Source: Eudorina sp. 2006-703-Eu-15 (taxonomy: Eukaryota > Chlorophyta > Chlorophyceae > Chlamydomonadales > Volvocaceae). Taken from it: DNA of 64,000 nt. The DNA is taken from assembly GCA_003117195.1 (NCBI GenBank), contig BDSI01000019.1, forward strand, positions 1,240,001 through 1,304,000. The letters are read 5' to 3'. Position 1 is the stretch's first letter; every line of letters starts with the position of its first letter. Position numbers and translations under genes: made by a program. Positions 34,888 through 45,429 of the stretch are shown piece after piece. A model generated the notes under the pieces. It saw only the letters and a list, made by a program, of their open reading frames with translations, had not been told where the DNA came from and did no database searches.

Positions 34888-37800
34888 CACCCTCCCGTCC
34901 GCAGCTCTGCACCGCCACCCAGTCGCTCCGGGCCTCAGTCAGTCTGTACGACATGTCCCGCGTGCTGTCCATGACCCTCTCTGAGATCCTGGCGGCCGAC
35001 TTCCACGTCAACCTTGCCGTACGGGTGGCTGTCGTACCGCCGCAGCACTGCTCCCACGGCTACCTGCTCGTGTTTGAGTCTCAGACTGGCGGAGGAGGGG
35101 CCGGTCGCATGGTGCAGCGCCTCTTCGGTCGAGAGTCGGGCTCCTTGCAACGCTCCGCCGGCTCAACACCTGAGCCACAACACATGGGTCCCCTCTGGAA
35201 GGGGGGCTTTACCCTCCCCGCAATGACGGCCGCCGGCACGTCGGCTCGAGGGGCACAGCACCCGCACGGGTTCATCCGGCGTGAGGACAGCTTCGTGGGC
35301 GCCTCCCCCGCCTCGGCGCCCAACGTGCTGCTGCTGGGTTCCTCCAGCCTGCTCCCCCGGGGTGACAACAAGGTGAGGTGCAAAGCGTGGCGGAGGGGAA
35401 CGGGGAGCGACACCGCGGCCCTGCCAGGGGGGGGGTCCTGGCTCGTAGGTGGGGGTGGAGGGGTGACGGCGCCCGCACGGCCCCGTTGCGGCCAGCGAGC
35501 GGTTGTGTTTTGTGCCGCACAGTGCGAACGACCACCCCTTCCACGTCTCGCCCTCTCCCCGCCCTCTCCCCGCTCTCTCCCCGCCCTCTCCCCGCCCTCT
35601 CCCCGCCCTCTCCCCGCCCTCTCCCCGCCCTCTCCCGGCCCTCTCCCCGCCCTCTCCCCGCCCTCTCCCGGCCCTCTCCCCGCCCTCTCCCCGCCCTCTC
35701 CCCGCCCTCTCCCCGCCCTCTCCCGGCCCTCACCTCCTCCTCCTCCCCCTCCTCCTCCGCCCCTCCTGGGCTGCAGGTGTCGCCCTTCGCCCTGTCGTCC
35801 TCCCTGCTGATGCAGCTGCTGCGACCCGGAGGGCCCGCCAGGACAGGACCCGCAGGGACAGGCGGTATGGCTCGGTCCCTGTCTGCGGCCGTGCTCCAGG
35901 GCGGCAGCGCCGGCGAGGAGCCCCTCGAGCGCATGCTGCGCATGCCCCCGCCCAAGGCCTACGAAACCACACTTCCACCGTCAAGCCTCACGGACTCATG
36001 CCAGCCTATGCTGGATTTTTCTCGCTCTGAAAGCGTGTTTGGCGCTGCACGGAACTCGACAGCCAGTGGCATGCAGACCCACGCTGGCGCCGCCTCCTCC
36101 TCCACCACCGGAGGCGCCGCCGCAGCCCCCTCGCCCTCCCCCGCCTTCTCCTCCTGCTATGTATCCGGCCTGGTGGTGGCCAACCTCAACGCCTGGATGC
36201 AGGACGTGGAGCGACCCAGCTCCGATGTGGCGCTGCTGATGATGGCGGCCAGAGGCAAGGGGACCGCAAGTGGGGCGGGGACGGCGCTGCCGGCCGGCGG
36301 CGGAGCCTCACCCGCAGCTTCCGCCGCCGCGCCCGCAGCCGGCTCGGGCCCTGCGTGCCTGGTGGCGGTGGCAGGCTGCGCTGCGGCGCGTCTTCAGCCA
36401 TGCAATGGCGGCGTCGTGGGCGAGGCCACTCGCAGCGTCTGCGGGGAGCTCGCGGGGCGCTCCACGCACAAGGGGCTGTCGGCACCGTCCGACTGGACCC
36501 TAACTGCAGCGGACGCGGCCGCCCATATTGCTGGCGCTATGTACGGCAATGGAAGTGTGCGGTACGACAGCGACGGTGGCGGCGGCGGCGGCCCGTGCGT
36601 GGCGGTGTACATCACCGCCTCCGAGCGGCTGCCCACTTCGCTGCTGAGGGCCATCAAGGACCGGGCGGTGGCGCTGATGGAGGTGGGTCGGGTGGATGTG
36701 AAGATGTCATCGAAGGGTGAGATGCGCGACTGGGCGCGGGCGGGGGTGCCCACCCCGCGATCCTGCACTTGGCCGTGGCATCACTCGTCAGTGTGCATGT
36801 CCGCACCCGCCGTAACCTCCCCAGCTCCAACCTACTCTTCCTGCCACCGACCTGCCACGACCCTCTTCTCATTCCTCCCCCTCCCCTCCCGCGGGTTCCC
36901 TGGACGGATGCAGCTGCTGCTGCCCGCCTGCCTGGGCACGCTCTCCGCGGGGCCCGTCCGAGAACAAGTCGAGCTGCTGGCCGAGCAGACCTCCAGCGGC
37001 CACGTCAGCACCAGCGCCGCCGGGTCCTCCCGCAGCAAGCAACCACCGGCATCCTCCTTCCAAGGAACCCCCACCGCGCCCGGGTACGGCAACGGCGGCG
37101 TCACCGGCGCAGCCATGCCGCCCCGACCCCTCCCCTCCCCCGCCTCCCCATTCCTCAGCCAGCTCCACCTTCCCTCCCCGCTGGCCGCCATCAGCCCCAT
37201 CAACAGCGTAGTCGTGGTGGAGGAGCGCTCTCAGCTCAGCATGCTGGGGCAGCGGCTCATACACACTCTTGCGGGGCCGCGTGGGTCGCAGTCCTCGATA
37301 GCGGCGGCAACGGACGCCCCTCGGCGGCTGCTGAGCCTGATGAGCTCCGTGGAGCTGGCCAAGTCCGCAGAGGTCATCGTGACTGCCGGGCCGGGTGTCG
37401 GCTTGAAAGGAAGTCAGTTGTTCGCATCCACGTCAGCGGTCGGTACGGAGATTCCGTTGATCGCGCTGCGGAGCGGCGCCGCTGGCGCAGCCGGTGTTAG
37501 CGGTGGCGCCGCCGCGGCGGCGACTGCGACGGCGGCGGCGGCGGCGGCTCTGTCGCCGTTCAGCCGCGGCATGCAGGGCACCGGCACCGGGTGCGGGCTC
37601 TCGCCCGGCGAGTACTGCAGCAGCGGAGGAGGCGCGTCGCTTGCGACGCTCCTGCAGTCTGTCTCTGGTGGCGCGAACGACCAGCTGGCCAGCATGCGGG
37701 AGAACCTGGACGTGTGGGTCAACAGCTTCATGGGCATGCTGAAGGAGGCTCCCATCCAAGCGAGTCACATGCACGGGTGAGTGAAGCAGCAGCGGGAGGG

Positions 37801-40800
37801 GGTGGGGGCCTGGGGGCACCAGCGGCGGCGCGTTGATCCGCAGGGGGGGAGGAGCTGTGCCGCCACGCGCCACCCAGCGGATGACAGCGACCCGAGAGGG
37901 TGAAGACGATCGATGCATGGACGAGGCCGTACCCAGCGATGCAATCCATCACTTAGCTGCCGTACAGTGGGGCCAGGCCAGGTTCGCTGGTGTGTGCTTG
38001 CTACTGTTACCGGCCATTGCTATTGCTGCCTGCATTTAACCCTAGAGAGCCCCGACCTTGCTCCCTCCTCCTCGCGCCATCTCATCCACCTGGGGCCGCA
38101 CCCCCAGGTCCTACGCGGATGACGACCTGCGCTTCCTGCGCCTCTACCAGCGACTGGGCTCCGGCGGCGCAGCCTCCGTGTACGCGGGCGTGCTCCTGGG
38201 CATGGATGTGGCGGTCAAGGTGATCGAGCCGCCCCCGGAAATCGACATGGAGGCGCTCGCCAGCACACGGACCCGGGGAGACTCGTCCGGGGATGAGGAG
38301 GAGGAGGTTGGAGAGGAGGCCCAGGATGAGGGCGAGCGGATCGCCTCTCTGGCAGCGGCGTTGCGGCAGGCCCAAATGCGGGAGCTCGTGCGCAGCGCCA
38401 GGGAGTGCGCCGTGCTGACGTCGCTCAGCCACCCGTCCATAGTGCAGGTGGGAGGCAGCCGGGGGTGGAGCTGTTGCCGCAAACCGCGACGTTGTTCTGG
38501 TGTGGGAGCTTTGGGTGGTTGATCCTCAGCTCTAATTGGGTCAGTGGGTCGCTTCCGCACGTTGCAACCTCCTGCGAGGCCGCCACCGCGCTGCTGAGGC
38601 TTGATGCACTCCGTCCGTCCGTCCGTCCGTCCGTCCGTCCGTCCGTCCGTCCGTCCGTCCGTCCGTCCGTCCGTCCGTCCGTCCGTCCGTCCGTCCGTCC
38701 GTCCGTCCGTCCGTCCGTCCGTCCGTCCGTCCGTCCGTCCGTCCGTCCGTCCGTCCGTCCGTCCGTCCGTCCGTCCGTCCGTCCGTCCGTCCGTCCGTCC
38801 ATCTGTCTGTAGACGCTGCGATGCGCGATGTATTCCGCGTCTTCCGATGCCCGCGTGTTTCGGTCCGTGGCCTCCTCCATGACTGGCCCCTGCGCCCTAC
38901 CTGCCCAGTGCCCACCCAGAGTTGTGACTTAAATGCGGTTGCTCATCGGGGAGCTCCCCCGCCTGCGTGTCCATGTCTCCCCGCCGGAGCGCTTGACTAG
39001 TTGCCACTCCCAATCAACCTCCTGGCCCAACCTGGTAATCAGGTTACGTCACCCCAACCTCCGGCCCCGCGTCCCAGGTGTACTCCTACCACACCCGCGT
39101 CGCCGTCCTCCCGGGCGACGGTCCCGATGACCTGCCGCGGCTGCTGCCCGTGGCGCCGGGGGAGACGTGCCCCGAGGCGCAAGGTAGGGACGGGCGCCCG
39201 AGGGCGAGAGGCACCGGTTGGAAGCCCAGAGGCGGGGCACACCTACCCGTGCCAGCGGGTGCATGTCATGTGGTTGGGATAGGAGCTGCACGCTGAGCGC
39301 TGTTGGGCCGGGGGGGGATGACATCATCATGTCAGGATTCGTGGCGAGGTGGGCTGCCAGCTAGGGCGCTGGGTCGGTGTGTGTGTGGGAATGGAGAGGC
39401 TGCGGGCCGGCAGCCGCGGAGGTGCTGCCTCCGTGGCTTCAAACCGCCACCCGGTTCGAAACACACCGTCTGCCCGATCCTCACCGCGTGCACTCGGGTG
39501 CTCCGCTTGCCCCTGCCGCAGGTCCCCTGCACCTGGTCATCATTATGGAGGTCAGGGGTAGGGGAGGGAGGGAGGGGTGCCTGACACGAATGATACGCCA
39601 AGTACAAGCCCATCGGGGCGGGTGGAGGCGTGAGGGAAGACATCGCCACCCGCCCGGGAACAGGGGCGCCGGAAGCAGCGCAGGGGTTCGGTCTCCGGAC
39701 ACCAGGGCTGCGAGCGTTTGGACAGCAGCACTCCTTGGTAGCTCTGACAGTGTGACAGTGGACATGCGTGGAGACGGGGACCGCGGGGACAGGAACGAAT
39801 TCTCGGACTCGAGACGATCGATAACCCTGGCAGTTTCACATGTGCTGTCCTCAGGTCCGTGTTCCCTCCCGTGCTCCCCTTCCTGATTCGCCTCCCTCCC
39901 CCTTCCGTCCCTGGGTGTGTCTGGGCTGTTTTTCTTTTTACCCCCCTCCCTCCCTCCCTCCCTCCCTCCCTCCCTCAGCGCTGCGACCTGGGCTCGCTGG
40001 CGGATGCCCTGGACAACGGCATGTTCAGGAAGGCCATCATCGCCGCCGCCAGCGCCCTGCCCGCCCCCGTCGCCGCCCCCGCCAGGCGCCCCGGACCGCT
40101 CCCGGGCGCTACCTCCGCCAGCGGGGGCGGCAGCACCTCCATGCGCGCCATCTACCTGACGTTGCTGGAGGTGGCCCTCGCGCTGCGGCACCTGCACTCC
40201 ATGAACCTGGTGCACTGCGATGTGAGGGAGGGGAGGAGGGGGGGAGGGGGGCGAGAGGGTTCTTGTAGCAGTCGCTCACCTCAGGGCCCAGCTTGACCGT
40301 CGGGACCGAGGCAGCGAATCTAGGCTTGGCAAGGCTAATTGCGGAAAACATACGAGATTGGTGGCAGCGGAGTCTCAAACTCTGAACACAGTTAGTGTTT
40401 GACCATCGCACGCGGGTGGCTTTGATATCCGCCCCACCTGCCGATCACCGTACGGCATCTCATATCCCATGTATTCTAGTAATAGGATGTAATCCCTGTA
40501 CGGTGTTGTGTTTAGATTACGCGGATTACGCGGTCACGCTTGCACGTGGCACGTGGTTACATGGTTCGTAACCTCTCGTAACATCTAGCCACGGGATGGT
40601 GTTCCGTAACTCAGTGCCCGTGACGTGCCGTCATAAACCTTCTGATTATCTGCAGAGTCAAAAAATACATTATTCTGTAAAATATTATGTAATATATAAT
40701 GGAATATGTAATATGTAATGGAAAGGTATTATGTAAAACATGTAATATTCGAAGGTAAATGTAGCTTGCTACAGATAGGGGGACTGATGTGAGGATTTTT

Positions 40801-42816
40801 GACTGAATGATATTACGGCAGTTTACAAGGACGGGGGAGAATGCAAATGCCTCTGAGCACGTGAAGCAGGAGAAGCAACCGGCTCGTATTGATTTGCGCC
40901 GTCGCGCGCCTATGGCCTCTTCCGCCCGCGTCCTCTCCGCAAATGTCGCCCCTCCCACGCCTGTCTGCCCCCGTCAGGTCAAGGTGGCCAACGTGCTGCT
41001 CAAGTCGTGCCCCAGCGACATCCGCGGCTTCACGTGCAAGCTGTCCGACTTCGGACTGGTCAACCTGCTGCGCGCCGAGGAGGAGGCGCACGATCAGGAG
41101 CAGGAGCAGGGGCAGGGGCAGCCGCCGGCGGGGGACCGCAAGCCGTGGATGCGCAACGCGGACGTGGCGGGCACGGTGAGCTAGAGGAGGAACAAAAGGC
41201 TGGGGCTGTAATTGTCTCCTGCTACGGTTTTGCGATGAACTGGATATTGCCGGGAGAGGGGAGACACGGATGCGGGGGCCCAGCTGCCGCCCACCTGCAC
41301 AGCTTGGGCAGGTGTCCAACACCGAATCCGCCTGCCGTTGGACCCCGTCGTTCTGGTGGGCCGCATTTTGGGCCCTTTCTCCTCTCGCTTTGCACCGCAC
41401 CGCCGACCGCCCGCTTCGCCCTGTCTCGCCCCCTCCATCAGGTCACGCATCTGGCCCCCGAGTGCTTCGAGCCAGGTGAGCCGGTCAGGGGGGATGACGC
41501 CTCAGTAAGAAGGGGCGGGGTCACACAGAGCACACATGGGAAATCGACCCGCGCCTGGAATGCTGGGGCCGTATGTGCCTTTGAGCATGCTCATATCTGA
41601 TAAGCTCGTTGGATGCTCGCCCAACCACTGCAGCTGCCCCTACCCCCTGTCCTGTGCCTGCTACATAGCCCCATCTCTTTCGCTGCCCTGGCTCTGCACC
41701 GTCGTGAACTGCGCCGTACCTGCCGTACCTTGGGCCCCCACAGGCAGCCAGCTGGACCAGTCGGTGGACATATACGCGTTCGGAATCGTGATGTGGGAGG
41801 TCTTCACTCGCAAGCCGCCGTACGCCGAGTTTGCGCCCACCTTCGAGGTACGGTAACCACCATACGACGAGTTTTCTTTCAACCACTACACGACGAGACG
41901 CAGCTGGGCGTGTGAGCAGCACGACTCAGTAGCGCGCCATCGCTGGCCTTGTGGATTTTAGATAAAGATGGCTTCTCTGTGTTTCGCCTTTTCAGGCACA
42001 GCCCCGAACCAACCACCGGGTACCCGTTTGAATGGCCATGACCCTTTGCCCACACCCTTCACCCTCACCCGTCATCCCCATTGTCGCTGCGCCCTCTACA
42101 GGACCTCCCCTGCCGCGTCATGGAGGGTTTGAGGCCGCGATTTCCCTCCCACTGCCCGGCACATTTCAGGTAGGGCAGGGCGCAACCCCTCTCGCTCACC
42201 GCTGGCAATGTCCCACGGGTCGCTCGCACCAGACCGCGCGACGCCATGCAGCCGGTGTGCGCTGCACGCACATCTGTGTCTGATGACGAGTGCCGCATGT
42301 GTCATGGGTCACGTGTCATGATGAGTCATGCGTCATGCCCGAGTTTGCCAGGCAAGGCAATCACCCTTCCGGTGTGTTCGGCTGACGAGATGCACACACG
42401 CAAACGCCCACCCACACGCCCACACACACCTGGCTAGCAGGCTTGCCCCCTTTTCTCACTCTACCGTATATAACTTTCTCTCACTCTCTGTGAACCTCTG
42501 TCTCCCACGCGCACGCATGCGATGACGTCTTCACTGTCGCCCAACCACCGCGTTGGGGCCGTTTTCAGTTAAACCTCCCACCGCATGGCGCTGCATGATG
42601 GACACTACCTCGGCCGCCACCCTCACCCTCGCGCCCTTCCCACCGGTCAGGTCGTTGGCTCAGGCCTGCTGGTCCGGTGACCCGGCGCAGCGCCCTACAG
42701 CGGCGGCCGTGGTGTCGCGGCTGCAGAGCTTCATGGAGGGGACGCCGACCGTGTTCGAGCAGGCGCGGCAGCGGCAGGCTGGGCCGGTCGGCAGGGGGAC
42801 GGCCGGCGGCGGCTGA
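32046..42816 (+). CDS. Kinase K2: GAF-like modules plus TKL-like protein kinase
   Basis: Sixteen exons in phase give 1429 aa: 32046-32090, 32202-32323, 32589-32781, 33170-33574, 34905-35372, 35777-36682, 36914-37776, 38108-38447, 39078-39183, 39522-39550, 39979-40221, 40978-41175, 41442-41475, 41744-41847, 42102-42169, 42651-42816. The N-terminus is MGVLCWAPS. Domain order is as in K1: two GAF-like stretches (LHVNLAVRVAVVPP; CVAVYITASERLP) and a kinase domain from about residue 1001, with LGSGGAASVYAG, AVKVIE, acidic insert SSGDEEEEVGEEAQDE, HCD catalytic loop, SDFG, LAPE and DIYAFGIVMWE. Exon 6 spans what are two exons in K1. Introns carry a hAT MITE, a retroelement 3' end, a CTCTCCCCG minisatellite, a CCGT microsatellite and an AT-rich insertion. 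Most likely a signalling kinase with a cytosolic sensor region; ligand and target unknown. Confidence 0.88.
32940..33057 (+). mobile_element. LINE-like 3' end, family C (copy 2, K2 intron 3)
   Basis: Shares GGTGCGCCATGG and a long right end with copy 1, closing with GTCCGCTGTAACATCC and TTAATAATG. Inserted in the sense direction inside the intron between exons 3 and 4. Its last 70 bases are almost the same as copy 3 at 61988-62060. Confidence 0.6.
33728..34234. mobile_element. hAT-type MITE (507 bp) in K2 intron 4
   Basis: Terminal inverted repeats CAGTGTTGCTATCTT (left) and AAGATAGCAACACTG (right) are perfect over 15 bases. They are bordered by an 8-bp direct duplication ACCTGCAC at 33720-33727 and 34235-34242. 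CAG termini plus an 8-bp target duplication are the marks of the hAT superfamily. The interior has no transposase frame and carries diverged repeats of an AAATCTGCCCTGCCA-like segment, so it is a non-autonomous element. K1 and K3 lack it at the matching intron, so it entered after the duplication. Confidence 0.88.
34852..34890. repeat. CTG microsatellite at the end of K2 intron 4
   Basis: About a dozen CTG units, with one TTG, lie just upstream of the 3' splice site of exon 5 (34904). Confidence 0.7.
35550..35730. repeat. 11-bp CCCTCTCCCCG minisatellite in K2 intron 5
   Basis: Roughly 16 head-to-tail copies of CCCTCTCCCCG, with some CCCTCTCCCGG variants, just before the 3' splice site at 35776. 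K1 has only two or three units at the same place (about 17665-17700), so the array expanded in K2. It makes a long open frame that bridges the intron artificially. Confidence 0.85.
38611..38800. repeat. CCGT microsatellite, about 47 units, K2 intron 8
   Basis: 190 bases of uninterrupted CCGT, directly after TGATGCACT and followed by degenerate CATCTGTCTGT. It sits in the middle of the intron between the first kinase-domain exon and the next. Highly likely to vary in length between strains. Confidence 0.97.
39943..39977. repeat. CCCT repeat abutting K2 exon 11
   Basis: About eight CCCT units form the pyrimidine tract of the 3' splice site at 39978. Probably functional as the polypyrimidine tract. 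Confidence 0.7.
40258..40776. mobile_element. AT-rich insertion in K2 intron 11
   Basis: K1 and K3 run directly from GCGAGAGGG into ATAGGGGGGACTGATG. In K2 about 520 AT-rich bases intervene at this point. The ends carry a short inverted match (TTGTAGCA near the left, TGCTACA near the right), and the right part has repeated TATGTAAT segments. A MITE-like element is likely, but I could not fix exact ends or a target duplication. Confidence 0.5.
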
Positions 42817-43514
42817 GGTGAAGCGAGCTGCGCCAAGCTGAGCCGGGCCGTGCCCATGGCCGGTCCGATCCTGGTCGCCACTGCATGGGGCTGAACCAAT
42901 CGCCTCGTGCAACTGCTAACCGTGTACCGTTACAACCAACTGGGAAACTACCGCCAGCGCGTTGCTTCCGTATACGTTACACACATACAGACATGTGGGT
43001 CTTTTCTCTATACACACATGTGCTCCAGGTTACACATTGGAACCCGTGAGTCGTTGACGACAGCTGAATCGACGTGTACGGCTGCGGACACGGGCCTTCC
43101 CGCAGTTATCAACCGCGATCCGCATCGCACAGCACGCCTCAGACTCCAGGGTAGGTCTCTTGGCGGTGGGCGGGAAGGCCACAAAACAGCTACAGGGGGT
43201 AGGGAGCCGTACGTGCTGTTTGGACCGTGCACGGCATCGCGCCCGTGTCCGTCCAGGCCCCGAGATGGGTCTCCAGCACCCCAACAGATCGTATCTAGGC
43301 TTTTGATTTTTATTTCAAACCCAGCTGGGCTTTGCGTGAGCCCACCCGTGGAGTGGTGGCAGCAACCCTACATATCTGGCATGCACACAGACGTTGTCAG
43401 ACGACACTCGCTGGCTGCTCCGCGGAGATGGGTCGGATGGACTTGGGTGTGTCCTCAGCGTGTGTTTGAATTTGTGCTTGGGTTTGGGGCTGTGCTTGGG
43501 TTGGGGGTTGTGTT

Positions 43515-44483
43515 TAATAATGGTTATGTTGCGGTGGACCCCATGGGTCATCGGTGACAGCGTCAGGCCCCGTACCACACACCGCATGAACGGATCCACG
43601 CCACCGTGGCGCACCGGACAGGCTCCACAAGCGCACCGAAGCGCACCCCGCACCCAATCTAGCATGGAACCACCCCGTTTGTGTTTGTGTTTGTATTTGT
43701 TTACATAGCTGTCTGTATTTGTGTGTGTGTGTGACATGGTTGGGGGTGCGTAACCCCATACCTGCACATCCCCATACGAGCCGGGGGCCCAAGGGCAAAC
43801 AAAACGCCCAAAAGCACTGGTTTGCAATACCGCATTAACAGGAGTCGACGAGACTAGCGCCCAAAGGGCACGATAGAATTACGGTGAGCCCACATGCGCT
43901 CCAACGTCTGTATTTGTGTTTGTGTGAATCGGTTCCATATCTCGCCGGGCCTGACGCTGACCGGGGCAGCTGCCCCTGCCCATCGGGTAGACCGCCGAAG
44001 CACTCCGCTCCCGTTGCGGAGGTTCTTCAGTGATGCGGCAGCGTGCGTATGTCGCAATACACGCGAGCCACGCGTAATAGTATCAATGACAATTGCGCCT
44101 GATGATGCGCTGTATTCAAGCAATCGGCGGTGGCTCGGCTGCGGCCAGGACGAGGACAGGGTCCCCGGGACCGCGTGCTCCTGCCCGGCCCTGCCCTGCC
44201 TTCTGGTTGGCGTTGTCAATAACATCGGCCGATCCCAATGCTGCAGCCATGGAAAGGCTGCGGAGGGACCGGCGGCCGGTGCGGCCTTGAGGAGCTGGCT
44301 AGCTTGTTGGCGGTAGAGGGATACCGCATGGGGCGGCCGACAGCCAGGAAGAGGCGATCTCTGGCCGCAAGCTGGGTACGACCGGTACTGCATGCACCGG
44401 CCGTGGTGGAGTGCCACACAGCCCCGCGCACTTAATCCTGTCCATGCGTGATGCCCGCGCTTGGTGACGCATTCAGACCGCAC
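43515..44483 (-). mobile_element. LINE-like remnant with 3' end (family C, copy 4)
   Basis: Read on the minus strand, a 209-codon open frame (44483-43854) ends with a Trp/Arg-rich stretch (IWNRFTQTQIQTLERMW, then AHRN) that is reminiscent of a non-LTR element C-terminus. About 180 bases further on, 43677-43515 carries the same 3' end as the other family C copies, closing in CCATTATTAAA. Orientation and order fit a 5'-truncated LINE: coding end, then 3' UTR, then A/T tail. The protein identity is inference only. Confidence 0.4.
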
Positions 44484-44841
44484 ATGTCCTGAGTTTCAGT
44501 GAGTCAGGGACCAGCATATGTAGGACGGCACCGCGCGCTTGAGGCGTCGGTGGATCGGCAGCCCGGATGGGGCAGCCGCCGTACACCTGCCGTACGGTGT
44601 GATGGGATGGGAAGGACGAGGACGGGTAGGCGGGTGCGCGCGGACCATGCATACAGCTTTGACGTTTGGAGGGACGCGATGTTTGCGAGGGAGTGACAAC
44701 GACCGTATCATGGTTCACCGTCTTGAAGGAGTTTGTTGAAGCAGAGGCCCCCAAAGCCCAAAGCCGCATTGCGCGCGCAGGGGCCAACAGCGAGGAAAAT
44801 CTTTTGGTTATTTAATGATCTAGCGATTTGAAATTGTTTGC

Positions 44842-44874
44842 TTATTAATAATGATGTGACAGTGGACCCCGTGG
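44842..44874 (-). mobile_element. LINE-like 3' terminus, family C (copy 5)
   Basis: Reverse complement reads GGGGTCCACTGTCACATC followed by ATTATTAATAAG, the family C end with a few changes. Only the terminal 30 or so bases are recognisable. Confidence 0.45.
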
Positions 44875-45398
44875 ATTTGCTTGCTCAAGAAATGGGACGT
44901 GTCGCACCTGTGGATTTTCTGGGGACGAAGCGGACGGCTACGTCCGACCGGTAGCCTGCCACCTGCCGTTGCATGGGTGGGTGCGTATCCATCGTGCCAT
45001 CCATGCCGCTGGACATGCACACACTCTCGACAGGTGCCGGGGTTTGGCAAGAGGCAAGGGGTTTGAGCGCTGTCCCGGCGTTGTGGGTGGACTGCAAAGC
45101 GGAAGTCCCTGGCTGCCCTTCCAGTCTGCTCGCGTACCCAGGCGACATGTCCCCAGCTTGGCGCCCCTGACTCCTCTCCTCCCGCCAGCTGACGGGCACT
45201 AGGCGGATGGGCCCAGAGCGCTTAAAGCGGATTTTATTTGCGATTTTGTTGAAATGAGTGCCGCGCTTCACAGGCTTTAACTTGTGGCATGTGTAAAGGC
45301 GATGGAGGTTTCAGGCGAGGGTTAGGCAGGAGTACCAGATCTGGAAGGTGTTGAGGCGGTTAAGCGGTTAGGCAGCCGATCGCAGGGTTGCCTGAGTG

Positions 45399-45429
45399 TT
45401 ATTATTAGGATGTTACAGCGGACCCCGCT
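45399..45429 (-). mobile_element. LINE-like 3' terminus, family C (copy 6)
   Basis: Reverse complement reads AGCGGGGTCCGCTGTAACAT then CCTAATAATAAC, nearly identical to copies 2 and 3 at the extreme end. Upstream sequence is not alignable by eye. Confidence 0.5.

Noticed and set aside
35378..37780. Single 800-codon exon in K2
   Set aside because: It begins at a GTG inside intron 5 and reads through the CTCTCCCCG array and the 36683-36913 intron. Comparison with K1 and K3 shows real splice sites at 35372/35777, 36682/36914 and 37776.
38425..38915. Frames made of RPSV or TDGR repeats on both strands
   Set aside because: All three translations are of the CCGT microsatellite in an intron.
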